Positions 36,638 through 44,755 of a stretch of 64,000 nt of DNA are shown here, in pieces. Each line of letters opens with the position of its first letter. Positions within the stretch are counted from its first letter, which is position 1. The notes beneath the pieces are model-generated. The model saw only the letters and a list, made by a program, of their open reading frames with translations, was not told the DNA's origin and did not search any database. The translations under genes and the position numbers were made by a program. Where the stretch lies: NCBI RefSeq assembly GCF_000967245.1, contig NZ_KQ033877.1:820384-884383 (forward strand). The letters are read 5' to 3'. Source of the DNA: Bombilactobacillus mellis. GTDB lineage: Bacteria; Bacillota; Bacilli; Lactobacillales; Lactobacillaceae.

Positions 36638-37159
36638 TTATAAATTAAGTTCATAGGCTAGTCGAAAACTACGCTGCGGATCATTCAATCTAATTTTTCC
36701 CTGATAAGTAAAACCATTCTTTTGAACGAGGTGTTGCATGCGTTGATTATCAGGATGGGTATCAATTCTAAAGTTAGCAAAATTTAGCTGATAGCCTACT
36801 GTTAGTAAGCAACTGATTAAAATAGAACTTAAACTATGTCCTTTAAAATCATCTGCGAGAGCAAAGCGATGGATTGTGGCATAAGGGGAGTTATTATTAA
36901 GCCAGCTGCCATCTATTATCTCTTGATAAGTAGGTTCTGGTTCTTTTAAGAGGGCAGCGGTTCCGGCTATTTGTTGGTTAGAAATTAGAACGTAACTAAT
37001 ATTGTTTTGGATATCTTGTTTAAGTTGTTCGACACTGGGCTGACCATCCTGCCATTGATTAATATTTTCCCTTAATAATTGTTTTTGAGCATCATGAATA
37101 ATCTTCATGACCTGGTCTAATTCAGTTGCTTGCGTGTGACGTAAATAAATTTGCGGCAT
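36638..37159 (-). CDS. GNAT-family N-acetyltransferase
   Basis: 173 residues from ATG 37159, chosen because GGAGG lies 8 nt before it (the longer frame starts inside that site). Acetyl-CoA-binding GNAT fold: a RFALADDFKGHSLSSILI strand-loop-helix holds the pyrophosphate-binding part, and the C-terminal half has NFRIDTHPDNQRMQHLVQKNGF, typical of the family. Substrate unknown. Single gene. Confidence 0.85.
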   Translation of the reverse strand: MPQIYLRHTQATELDQVMKIIHDAQKQLLRENINQWQDGQPSVEQLKQDIQNNISYVLISNQQIAGTAALLKEPEPTYQEIIDGSWLNNNSPYATIHRFALADDFKGHSLSSILISCLLTVGYQLNFANFRIDTHPDNQRMQHLVQKNGFTYQGKIRLNDPQRSFRLAYELNL

Positions 37160-37220
37160 AGTTAACACCTCCATTGAAAACTATTAATTAATTTATGTTA
37201 AAATTTAAGCATTTTAAGTT

Positions 37221-37256
37221 AATTTTTGCAAGACAGAATTCTATCTTGCAAAAATT
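37221..37256. repeat. Long perfect inverted repeat between two divergent genes
   Basis: AATTTTTGCAAGA (37221-37233) and TCTTGCAAAAATT (37244-37256) are exact complements around a 10-bp centre. The T and A runs are on the wrong side for a terminator, so an operator or leader structure is more likely. Confidence 0.5.
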
Positions 37257-37396
37257 AAGGTTAATAAATTAGATTTTTTAAATACTTATAATTTAAAAGA
37301 AAATCTCATTTTTTATATAAATGATCCAAACACAACTTTTGTGCTGATTCTAAACTTATAGGGGAAATTTAGAAATTTTAGATAGTTTTTACTAGC

Positions 37397-37478
37397 GTTA
37401 GTAAACCGTAATAAAATATTGGGGATAGTTTGTAAACGGTAAATCAAACTTGTCTTTGTATGGGTGGTTTGCTAATAT
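37397..37478 (+). promoter_or_regulatory. Promoter with a direct-repeat activator-type site
   Basis: GTTAGTAAACCGTAA (37397-37411) and GTTTGTAAACGGTAA (37428-37442) are near-identical direct repeats spaced 31 bp (three helical turns). They end just before -35 TTGTCT (37450-37455), 17-bp spacer, -10 TAATAT (37473-37478). This geometry suits a response regulator or activator. The second copy also partly matches a cre site (37431-37444). Confidence 0.5.
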
Positions 37479-37537
37479 TTTATTAGATTATATTAATCAT
37501 TTTTTGAAAGCGATACCAAAGAAAGAAGGCTAGTTTA

Positions 37538-38347
37538 GTGAAACTTTTTACAGCTACTTTTCAACAAAGTCAAGCAATTACTTCGACCCGAGCGGAAGAA
37601 ATTATAGAAGATATAAAAGAGAACCCCAGTTTGCGTCGTAAGTATTGGCGGGATTATAAAGGAATGTTATCTTTTTATTTTTTGACAATTTTTCTTATAA
37701 TTTCCTTTTATGTAATTTTTCCTCATACTTTTGGCGCAGTAACTAATTTTTTGTGTCTATTGGTTGTGGCTCAAGCAGTTATTGCTCCTTTTATTATGTT
37801 AATCAGTTCATTTTATCATAATTGGATTATTGAAAAGTTAGTTACTCAGGGTTTGTTGAGCATTTTAGGAATAGTTCTAATATTTATAGAATTTCCTTTT
37901 TTTTACTTAACAATTAAGAAGATAACTGGACCGGTGGAATTTATTCTTATCGAGCTTTTTTGTGTGGTTGTGACAGTATTCGGTATTTATTTAGCTGTTA
38001 AAAGTGTTATTAAACAAAGAGCCGCTTTATTACAGATACCCAATCCTGGCCAAAGTCCGGTTTTTACTAAAATCGATAAGGGGTTCAAAATAATGAGTGC
38101 TTATTCCAGTATTATCCTTTTGCTTATTTTGGTGTTTAAGTGGCTGCAAAAGTTGATTTTTCGAAGTTTTGAGTGGGATCGAACTCTGAAATCTATTGGG
38201 TTTACGTTGTTTATGGCCTTATTTCCGGCTGGTGCTATTTATTTTATAGTAGCATATAGTCCGATGGATATTTTTTTGCCCTTATATTATTTAAAGAAGT
38301 ATCAGTCTGAGTATGAGGCCAAGTATCAGATTAGTTTTAAAGGTTAG
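37538..38347 (+). CDS. Unknown six-helix membrane protein
   Basis: 269 residues, GTG start after GAAAGAAGG. A basic, polar N-terminus of about 45 residues is followed by about six hydrophobic segments grouped as four plus two, with a soluble loop between (around residues 160-185). No family recognised. It is a single gene behind a promoter with an activator-type direct repeat, so its expression is probably condition-dependent. Confidence 0.55.
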   Translation: MKLFTATFQQSQAITSTRAEEIIEDIKENPSLRRKYWRDYKGMLSFYFLTIFLIISFYVIFPHTFGAVTNFLCLLVVAQAVIAPFIMLISSFYHNWIIEKLVTQGLLSILGIVLIFIEFPFFYLTIKKITGPVEFILIELFCVVVTVFGIYLAVKSVIKQRAALLQIPNPGQSPVFTKIDKGFKIMSAYSSIILLLILVFKWLQKLIFRSFEWDRTLKSIGFTLFMALFPAGAIYFIVAYSPMDIFLPLYYLKKYQSEYEAKYQISFKG

Positions 38348-38833
38348 AAAAATACATATACAGAAAGTATTGGAAAAATTTTATTTGAGTTTAATTTTTT
38401 AGAATACGTATCTGAAAATACGAGGAGTCTGCTTTACTTAAATAAAAAAATTACCCGGAAGTAGCAATCAGCAGATGCTTAAATCTATATGTTTTCGATA
38501 TATCTTTATCTGAAATTATTTCAGAAAGTCCTACGCATTTAATTTGGAATTTAATTTTGCTTTTTAAGGTAGAAATAATTCGTATTCTTGATTCTATCCT
38601 AAATAAATTTGTGGCCAGATTAGCTTCTCTCTATTTAGAAATTTAAAATTATTATGAATTTAAACGAAACAAAATTTTATAGATATTTGTTGCTAAAAAT
38701 CTAAATATCACAATTTCGGAAGATTTTTAGTGTCTGTACTATAATGAAAATAGGCTTAGTTACTAAGGCCTGAAAGTTTTTAAAGGTTCATAAAGTAAAG
38801 CTTCACAGATTAAATGGGAGAGGTGTTTTAATT
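38348..38833. other. A+T-rich gap with promoter-like dyad before the SDR gene
   Basis: Nothing coding is apparent. Near the end, a TATAAT -10 (38740-38745) lies just before the palindrome CTTAGTTACTAAG (38755-38767), a possible operator. No good -35 is seen at 17 bp, so an activator or alternative factor may be needed. Confidence 0.4.
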
Positions 38834-39724
38834 ATGAAGTCAGAGCTCAGAGATCCACAAAAAGAGTATTATGCACAAAACTATGATAAGCAGCCACAAA
38901 CATATCCAGGGATTCAATCACAAATGCATCCTCAGCCAGATAGCGATGCACAAAATTATGAAGGCAGAGGATTATTAAAGGGACGTCGAGCTTTAATAAC
39001 TGGTGGTGATTCCGGAATTGGCCGCAGTGTGGCGATACATTTTGCTAAAGAAGGCGCCGATGTTGCAATTCAATATTTGCCAGCTGAAGAACAAGACGCT
39101 CGAGATGTAGAAAAAATTATTAAAGCTATCGGTACCAAAGTATTTTTATTGTCAGCAGATTTTCGTCAAGAACAAGAACCAGAAACAGTAGTTCAAAGAG
39201 CAGCCGAAAAATTGGGCGGATTAGATATTTTAGTACTTAATGCTGCAATTCAGCAGCATGTTAATAATATTGATGATTTATCGATGCAACAGGTCAAGGA
39301 TACTTTTCAAGTTAATATTATTTCAATGTATGCAGCTGTAAAAAAAGCGTTAGCATTTTTGCCAAAGGGTAGTTCCATTATCACTAGTACCTCGCTAGAA
39401 GCCTTTAATCCGACGCCTATTTTATTGGATTATGCGGCGACTAAGGCTGCAATTGTTAGTTTTACTACAAATTTAGCGAAGGCATTAGCTGACAGAGGTA
39501 TAAGGGTTAACGGGGTAGCTCCCGGCCCTGTCTGGACACCGCTTCAAGTTTGCGGTGGGCAACCTCAATCAGCAATTACTTCTTTTGGTAGTGAAGTGCC
39601 ACTGAAAAGAGCAGGACAACCGGATGAATTGGCACCTACTTATGTATTTTTAGCATCTAATTTAGCTAGTTATACTACGGGACAAATATATGGTGTCACT
39701 GGTGGGACTCCTATTAATAGTTAA
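38834..39724 (+). CDS. Short-chain dehydrogenase/reductase of the YhdF/YghA stress group
   Basis: NAD(P)-dependent oxidoreductase with a long polar N-terminal arm (about 1-45, YPGIQSQMHPQPD) that marks the general-stress YhdF/YghA group. 296 residues. Cofactor loop TGGDSGIGRS, NAA motif in LVLNAAIQ, catalytic Ser in STSLEA and Tyr-x3-Lys in DYAATKAA. Physiological substrate unknown. Encoded close to the Asp23 stress operon, but on the other strand. Confidence 0.88.
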   Translation: MKSELRDPQKEYYAQNYDKQPQTYPGIQSQMHPQPDSDAQNYEGRGLLKGRRALITGGDSGIGRSVAIHFAKEGADVAIQYLPAEEQDARDVEKIIKAIGTKVFLLSADFRQEQEPETVVQRAAEKLGGLDILVLNAAIQQHVNNIDDLSMQQVKDTFQVNIISMYAAVKKALAFLPKGSSIITSTSLEAFNPTPILLDYAATKAAIVSFTTNLAKALADRGIRVNGVAPGPVWTPLQVCGGQPQSAITSFGSEVPLKRAGQPDELAPTYVFLASNLASYTTGQIYGVTGGTPINS

Positions 39725-39755
39725 GTTTAATTATTGGCTGCTATTAATTAATTTG

Positions 39756-39796
39756 AAAGCTAAGCTAAGCATTCGTAAGGATGATAGCTTAGCTTT
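39756..39796 (+). terminator. Terminator after the SDR gene
   Basis: AAAGCTAAGC (39756-39765) pairs with GCTTAGCTTT (39787-39796), followed by ATTTTTT. Confidence 0.8.
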
Positions 39797-39809
39797 ATTT
39801 TTTAACAAT

Positions 39810-39836
39810 AAAAAAGGGTGGCCTGGTCGTCCACCC
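39810..39836 (-). terminator. Terminator of the amaP-asp23 operon
   Basis: On the minus strand GGGTGG pairs with CCACCC (39816-39821 with 39831-39836), followed by a T run. Confidence 0.75.
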
Positions 39837-39911
39837 CAATAAGTTAATGGTTTTAGAAATTTTTATTTGCGAAATAAAAATTAAGAATAAGAAGACATAA
39901 TTGTGTAAGCC

Positions 39912-40430
39912 TTATTTCACACGGTTGTTGGAAGAAGTCTTTTCTTGCATCTTATCTTGGGCTTTTTTGCCTTCTTGTTTAGCATTTTTTCCAATATTGT
40001 CAGTTGCATGACTAATTTTATCCTGTAAACTGGTAGAATCCTTTTCATGCTCGGCTTTAGTTTTAACATCTACAACATTAACGTTAACTTCAACTACTTC
40101 TAAACCGGTCATATGCATTACTCTTTGATAAATTTTGTCTTTGATTTGATCATAAAGTTTAGAAATATTAGTGCCATATTCCGCAACAATGTCTACGTCA
40201 ACAGCAACTTGCTTTTTACCAACTTCAACATTAATTCCTGAGGTTACGTCATCATTGTTTACCAATTTATCAGTCAAATTAGAAAAAAAGCCACCATCCA
40301 CGGTCAGTAGTCCATCAATATCAGATAAAGCCATTCCAATGATCTTTTGGACAACTTTTTGGTCATAAGTGAGTTCACCTTTGATTTCAGATTGTGAATT
40401 TCCTTGTGCCTTTTCATTTTCTTTTGCCAT
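39912..40430 (-). CDS. Asp23/Gls24 family envelope stress protein
   Basis: 172 residues. The Asp23 domain (about 15-125) is clear: LTYDQKVVQKIIGMALSDIDG, VGKKQVAVDVDIVAEYG and the final VNVNVVDVKT strand. A Lys/Glu/Gln-rich charged tail follows. Asp23 is held at the membrane by AmaP in staphylococci and responds to envelope or alkaline stress. Last gene of the operon amaP-DUF2273-asp23 with 12-nt gaps. Confidence 0.92.
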   Translation of the reverse strand: MAKENEKAQGNSQSEIKGELTYDQKVVQKIIGMALSDIDGLLTVDGGFFSNLTDKLVNNDDVTSGINVEVGKKQVAVDVDIVAEYGTNISKLYDQIKDKIYQRVMHMTGLEVVEVNVNVVDVKTKAEHEKDSTSLQDKISHATDNIGKNAKQEGKKAQDKMQEKTSSNNRVK

Positions 40431-40442
40431 TGTGTATTCCCC

Positions 40443-40625
40443 CTAATTTTTTTGCAATATTTTAAACAACTTGGGACAATAATGTCCACCAACGATCCCA
40501 ATTATGGTGAGACAAACAATAAAAATCGTTTTGATAAATCCCAGCCAAACAAATCCTATTGCCATTAATAAACCAATTAAACCACCGACAATTTCGTAAT
40601 TATAATGCTCCCTTAATGTTTTCAT
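40443..40625 (-). CDS. DUF2273 small membrane protein
   Basis: 60 residues with two membrane helices (about 13-30 and 32-48). GGLIGLLMAIGFVWLGF is the DUF2273 core. It is always found with Asp23 and AmaP proteins and probably helps to anchor or organise Asp23. ATG 40625 is preceded by TAAGAGGTG. Confidence 0.88.
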   Translation of the reverse strand: MKTLREHYNYEIVGGLIGLLMAIGFVWLGFIKTIFIVCLTIIGIVGGHYCPKLFKILQKN

Positions 40626-40637
40626 TATTTACACCTC

Positions 40638-41204
40638 TTATTGAAGTTTGCGATTTGTATTTTCTTCTTGGGGATGATAATTAGCTAATTTAATTCTAAT
40701 TTTTGGCTTTTGCTCTATTCCCAATAGATTGCGCAAATTATCTTCTAAGGTATGTAGATAATTGTCAAATTTGGCCTGAGCATTATTACTAGCCAACAAA
40801 TCACCAGCAATTTTAATTTTAATTTGGCGTTTGGTTAAACGTGAACTTACCTTAGGATTGTTGAGATAAGGTTCTTTTTCTAAAGAATCTTTCACAAAGT
40901 TGTTAATGGCTTTCGCAGTAATCGTTAAGCGACCATGCTTTTTATTGATTAAATTAAATTTACGCCTTGTTGGATAAAAGAGAACTGTCAGTAAAAATAC
41001 CAGCAGTAACAGCAAAACCAGCACACTGGCGATTAGCAAATAATAAGCTAGGAACGTGTTACTCCAAGATATTGGTGTCCAATTCATTTTTATATAAGGC
41101 TCAATGAGCCACCAATTAGCGTTAATAATTAATACTGGCATTGGCATCATTAATAAAGCAATGATTACTAATAGCCACTTCCAACCACGGTTCAAAAAGC
41201 TCAC
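40638..41204 (-). CDS. amaP: Alkaline shock response membrane anchor protein AmaP
   Basis: 188 residues: two N-terminal membrane helices (about 11-30 and 50-75) and a cytosolic domain with GDLLASNNAQ and NLRNLLGIEQKPKIRIKLA, typical of AmaP. It recruits Asp23 to the membrane. First gene of the operon; Shine-Dalgarno AGGGAGGTG before ATG 41204. A hairpin followed by U residues lies in the putative leader (41289-41319). Confidence 0.87.
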   Translation of the reverse strand: MSFLNRGWKWLLVIIALLMMPMPVLIINANWWLIEPYIKMNWTPISWSNTFLAYYLLIASVLVLLLLLVFLLTVLFYPTRRKFNLINKKHGRLTITAKAINNFVKDSLEKEPYLNNPKVSSRLTKRQIKIKIAGDLLASNNAQAKFDNYLHTLEDNLRNLLGIEQKPKIRIKLANYHPQEENTNRKLQ

Positions 41205-41288
41205 CTCCCTTTACTAGTCATAATATCACCTTTGTTAACGGCAATACCAATTTTTACGCTTTTTATTATTTGTTTCAGAAAAATTAAA

Positions 41289-41319
41289 AAAGCTGGTAGT
41301 TTCCTAAGCGCCCAGCTTT
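41289..41319 (-). terminator. Hairpin with U tract upstream of amaP (possible attenuator)
   Basis: AAAGCTGG (41289-41296) pairs with CCAGCTTT (41312-41319); on the minus strand it is followed by TTTTTTAATTTTT. It lies upstream of amaP in its own direction, where no minus-strand gene ends, so it may be a leader attenuator. A second inverted repeat (41374-41411) lies further upstream. Confidence 0.45.
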
Positions 41320-41495
41320 CTAATCGCTCTAAAAATTAATCCTGTTCTTACGTTAGTCTGTGATTTCATAAACTTTCTCTAAGGAAGATTACCAAAGTTC
41401 CTTTTGAGAAAATAGGGAATAATTCTCATTTATTATTAAAAAAATAATCTATAATAGAAATAGAAATAGAGATTTTGATCGAGGTGATTATAATC

Positions 41496-42335
41496 ATGAC
41501 TGTTATAGTAATTGCGGGAGGTTCACAGCCAGAAATTGTCGAATTTGTTAATCTGGCAAAAAATTTTTATGGTGAGCAACTCCAATTTGTAGTTTTTGAT
41601 AAAGCAGATAACATTGATCCTAATCATTTTTGGACTTATTATCATTGTGCCAATGATCAAGAAGTGGCACAACAAGCAGTAAATTATGTGGCAACTGGGT
41701 CGGGACAGGTTTTAATGAAGGGTTTGATTCAAAGCCATATTTTATTAAAAGCTTTGGTCCAAGATAAATTTGATTTAAAAAAGCAAACACTTTTAAGTCA
41801 TATTGCGCTGATTAAATTGCCGCAGGCTGCTAATAGATCTTTTTTACTGACAGATGGTGCTATGAATATTGCGCCTACAACAACGACAATGATTGAAATT
41901 GTTGATAATGTTTTGGTTGTCGCCCATAAATTGGGGATAGTTCAACCCAAAATTGCATTAATCAGTTCTGCTGAAAATTTTAACCCTAAAATGCCTTCTT
42001 CGGTATTAGCTAAAGAAGTGGCGAAACATTTTCAAGATCAAACAACCGGCTTAGTTTTTGGTCCGCTTTCTTTAGATTTAGCATTATCACCCCAAGCAGT
42101 GCAGCGAAAACACTATCACGGACCAATTATGGGAGATGCCGATGTAATTGTGGTTCCGAATATTGATACGGGAAATGTTTTATATAAGGCTTTTGCACTC
42201 TTTGCGGGCGCCCAAGTCGGGGGAATGATTACTGGAGCTAAAGTGCCGGTAATTCTAACTTCCCGTAGTGATACTGCACAAAGTAAATTTTATTCTTTAC
42301 AATTGGCGCTTAGACAGCTGGATACAGAAGTATAA
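41496..42335 (+). CDS. Phosphate acetyl/butyryltransferase family protein
   Basis: Transfers acyl groups between CoA and phosphate. 279 residues from ATG 41496 (GAGGTGAT upstream), the short size of Ptb-type enzymes. Motifs: KGLIQSHILLKALV, TDGAMNIAP, and GDADVIVVPNIDTGNVLYKAF, which is the family's active-site strip. No acyl kinase is adjacent. Its position beside the iol cluster is suggestive because IolA yields acetyl-CoA, which such an enzyme could turn into acetyl phosphate for ATP. Confidence 0.85.
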   Translation: MTVIVIAGGSQPEIVEFVNLAKNFYGEQLQFVVFDKADNIDPNHFWTYYHCANDQEVAQQAVNYVATGSGQVLMKGLIQSHILLKALVQDKFDLKKQTLLSHIALIKLPQAANRSFLLTDGAMNIAPTTTTMIEIVDNVLVVAHKLGIVQPKIALISSAENFNPKMPSSVLAKEVAKHFQDQTTGLVFGPLSLDLALSPQAVQRKHYHGPIMGDADVIVVPNIDTGNVLYKAFALFAGAQVGGMITGAKVPVILTSRSDTAQSKFYSLQLALRQLDTEV

Positions 42336-42345
42336 TGCAACTAAA

Positions 42346-42384
42346 AAAAACACTGAATTTTTGGAGTGATAATTCAGTGTTTTT
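42346..42384. terminator. Terminator between the acyltransferase gene and iolR
   Basis: AAAAACACTGAATT (42346-42359) pairs with AATTCAGTGTTTTT (42371-42384); works on both strands. Confidence 0.88.
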
Positions 42385-42423
42385 CTTGGTCTTTAAAAAT
42401 GTTGCCGCAGTTAGTTAAGCTGA

Positions 42424-43182
42424 CTAATTTTTGGTTTGAATTAGTTTAACTTTTTTTTCGCGCATTAATCTTATAAAATCTGCTGGAATATCATGATCGG
42501 TAATGATGGTATTAAAACTGTTCACATAGGCATAGGTCAAAAGTGCGGCTTTGCCAAATTTGGAATGATCTACTAAAAGATAATTTTTACTAGCTTTGTT
42601 CACAACGCGCCGCTTAAGTTCATATTCCAAAATATCGGAATTAGTGACGCCTTTATCTAAGGAAATTCCCGTAGCCGCCAAGAAGGCTTTACTAATATTA
42701 ATCCGATCAAAGTAAGACCAGTCTTCAACATTTACAAAAGATTTAGTTTTACGCTTTAGACGATTACCAATAATAATAATTTCAAAATTATTGTTATCTA
42801 AGACTTCATTAACAATGCTTAAACTATTGGTAATAATTGTAATTTTTAATTCCGGATTAATAAACTTGGGAATATATTGGGTGGTAGTTCCGGAATCAAT
42901 AAATAAGAGATCGTGATTATTAATATATTTAGCGGCCTCTTGGGCAATAGCTTTCTTTTGCTCGTTGTAGGAACTGTCACGATTCTCATAGGGAGTAACG
43001 CCTTGGGTTTGGGCAACCACACCACCGTATACTTTTTTAATAATTCCGGTGGCAGCAATTTCGTTAATATCTCGTCGAACAGTATTTTTAGAAACATTAA
43101 ATTCATTACAAAGTTCATCTAAACTCACGGTTCCATAAGATTTAATATAACGGATCATACTTTTAATTCTTTGTTCTTTCAC
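42424..43182 (-). CDS. iolR: DeoR-family regulator, probable IolR
   Basis: 252 residues. N-terminal DeoR helix-turn-helix (SLDELCNEFNVSKNTVRRDI, then KVYGGV) and a sugar-phosphate sensor domain with the DSGTTTQYIP loop. In Bacillus, IolR represses iol genes until 2-deoxy-5-keto-gluconate-6-phosphate binds. It is divergent from iolB across 299 bp that contain a promoter, a long dyad and a cre site, so it most likely controls this cluster. Confidence 0.88.
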   Translation of the reverse strand: MKEQRIKSMIRYIKSYGTVSLDELCNEFNVSKNTVRRDINEIAATGIIKKVYGGVVAQTQGVTPYENRDSSYNEQKKAIAQEAAKYINNHDLLFIDSGTTTQYIPKFINPELKITIITNSLSIVNEVLDNNNFEIIIIGNRLKRKTKSFVNVEDWSYFDRINISKAFLAATGISLDKGVTNSDILEYELKRRVVNKASKNYLLVDHSKFGKAALLTYAYVNSFNTIITDHDIPADFIRLMREKKVKLIQTKN

Positions 43183-43296
43183 AGTTTTTCACCTACAACC
43201 AAACAGTTTACCATTAATATAGCATTTAGTAATCATCTTCGCAATAAGTTTATCAAACAAGCACTATAAATTACTAAAGCTCTTAGCTGTGAACTC

Positions 43297-43325
43297 TTGA
43301 CTATTAAAAAATGAGCTAGTATTAT
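43297..43325 (+). promoter_or_regulatory. iolB operon promoter
   Basis: TTGACT (43297-43302), 17-bp spacer, TATTAT (43320-43325). Confidence 0.65.
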
Positions 43326-43338
43326 AAAGATGTATTCA

Positions 43339-43385
43339 AAAGTTAACCAAAAATATTATAAAATTAATTATATTTTGGCAACTTT
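43339..43385 (+). promoter_or_regulatory. Candidate IolR operator dyad
   Basis: AAAGTTAACCAAAA (43339-43352) is mirrored by TTTTGGCAACTTT (43373-43385) with an A+T centre; one mismatch region between the AAAGTT/AACTTT and CCAAAA/TTTTGG parts. It lies just after the iolB promoter, where a DeoR-type repressor would block transcription. Confidence 0.55.
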
Positions 43386-43437
43386 ATATGATTGGGAGTT
43401 TACAAGGACTGTCAGTGGCTTTTGCTAATCAATTTAA

Positions 43438-43451
43438 TGATAGCGTTTACT
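43438..43451 (+). promoter_or_regulatory. cre-like site before iolB
   Basis: TGATAGCGTTTACT matches TGWAANCGNTNWCA at 12 of 14 positions; suggests CcpA repression by preferred sugars. Confidence 0.5.
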
Positions 43452-43481
43452 GAGTTTGCTCAAAATTTGGAGGATTTGAGA

Positions 43482-44303
43482 ATGACAAAATTAAAATTTG
43501 TACATCAAAATAAGGAACTAGATTCTGGAGTGACTTTAATTCAGGATGTTAGTAGTAAAAATGCACCTTTAAAATATGCTGGTGTGAAACTACTCCAACT
43601 GCAAAAAGGTGCAGTTTATTCGGAGAAGTTGGGAAAAACTGAAGTTTGTGTAGTGGCTCTCTCAGGGAAAGTAACAGTTAAGGAAGGCGATAATCAGTTT
43701 GAGAATATAGGAACTCGCGAAAGCGTTTTTGATAAAAAGCCGACTGACAGCGTTTATATTTCTAACGATCATGACTATCAAGTTACCGCAAAAAGTGATG
43801 TGGCTGAAATTGCTTTATGCTATGCACCTTCCAATAAACAATTACCAACCAAATTAATTACTGCTGCGGACAACACAATTGAACATCGGGGCAATCACTC
43901 TATTAAACGTTATGTACAAAATATATTACCAGAAGACAATCCAGCAGCTAATAGTCTCTTAATCGTGGAAGTCTACACTGATGGTGGCAACTTCTCCAGT
44001 TATCCGCCGCATCGTCACGATCATGATAATTTACCGGAGGAATCTTCATTAGAGGAAATTTATCTGCATAAAATCACCCCTAAGCAGGGCTTTGTCTTCC
44101 ATCGTGTCTACACCGATGATCGGTCTTTAGATGAAACAATGTCGGTAGAAAATAATGATGTAGTAGTAGTTCCCAAGGGTTATCATCCAGTTGGTGTGCC
44201 TGATGGATATAATTCCTACTACTTAAATGTGATGGCAGGTCCAGTACGGATTTGGAGATTTCACAATGATCCAGATCATGAATGGATTTGGGACCGTAAA
44301 TAA
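43482..44303 (+). CDS. iolB: 5-deoxy-glucuronate isomerase
   Basis: Fourth step of inositol breakdown: 5-deoxy-D-glucuronate to 2-deoxy-5-keto-D-gluconate. 273 residues from ATG 43482 (GGAGGATTTGAGA upstream; the longer frame has no Shine-Dalgarno). Double-cupin protein with metal ligands in YPPHRHDHDN, LEEIYLH and the later GYHPVGVPDGY. First gene of unit 1, 20 nt before iolK. Confidence 0.95.
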   Translation: MTKLKFVHQNKELDSGVTLIQDVSSKNAPLKYAGVKLLQLQKGAVYSEKLGKTEVCVVALSGKVTVKEGDNQFENIGTRESVFDKKPTDSVYISNDHDYQVTAKSDVAEIALCYAPSNKQLPTKLITAADNTIEHRGNHSIKRYVQNILPEDNPAANSLLIVEVYTDGGNFSSYPPHRHDHDNLPEESSLEEIYLHKITPKQGFVFHRVYTDDRSLDETMSVENNDVVVVPKGYHPVGVPDGYNSYYLNVMAGPVRIWRFHNDPDHEWIWDRK

Positions 44304-44323
44304 ATTGCAATGAGAGGAAAATT

Positions 44324-44713
44324 ATGCCTTTAATTAGAGTTGATACATTTAAAAATTATTCTGATGAACAGTTAAAAACAGCTTTGGATATTATTCATCA
44401 AGTGGCCGTTAACTGTTTTCAAATTCCTGATCGTGATCGTTATCAGATTATCACGCAACATGCTCCCAACGAAATGGTTTTATTAGATACTAATTTGGGT
44501 TTCACGCGATCAAAGGATGCTCTTGTTATTCAAGTTTTTAGTCGCAAACGGAGTAAAGAAGCCAAATTAAAGTTTTATCGCCAAGTAGCAACAGAATTAA
44601 CGCAGGCTTTACAAATCAAAGGCTCTGAAATCTTGATTTCATTAGTGGAAAATGGAGACGCTGATTGGTCTTTTGGCTGGGGTGAAGCACAGTTTGTATC
44701 AGGAAAGCTTTGA
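44324..44713 (+). CDS. iolK: Tautomerase-superfamily malonate-semialdehyde decarboxylase (IolK-like)
   Basis: 129 residues starting Met-Pro-Leu-Ile-Arg-Val-Asp; removal of Met leaves Pro1, the catalytic base of the tautomerase superfamily. In the Lactobacillus casei iol operon the last gene, iolK, encodes such a protein, proposed as malonate-semialdehyde decarboxylase (to acetaldehyde and CO2). Lying between iolB and iolC supports that role. A plain 4-oxalocrotonate-type tautomerase role is the alternative. Confidence 0.75.
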   Translation: MPLIRVDTFKNYSDEQLKTALDIIHQVAVNCFQIPDRDRYQIITQHAPNEMVLLDTNLGFTRSKDALVIQVFSRKRSKEAKLKFYRQVATELTQALQIKGSEILISLVENGDADWSFGWGEAQFVSGKL

Positions 44714-44755
44714 TACATTTCACTTAAAATCTGTATTGAATGGAAGGATAAGAAG

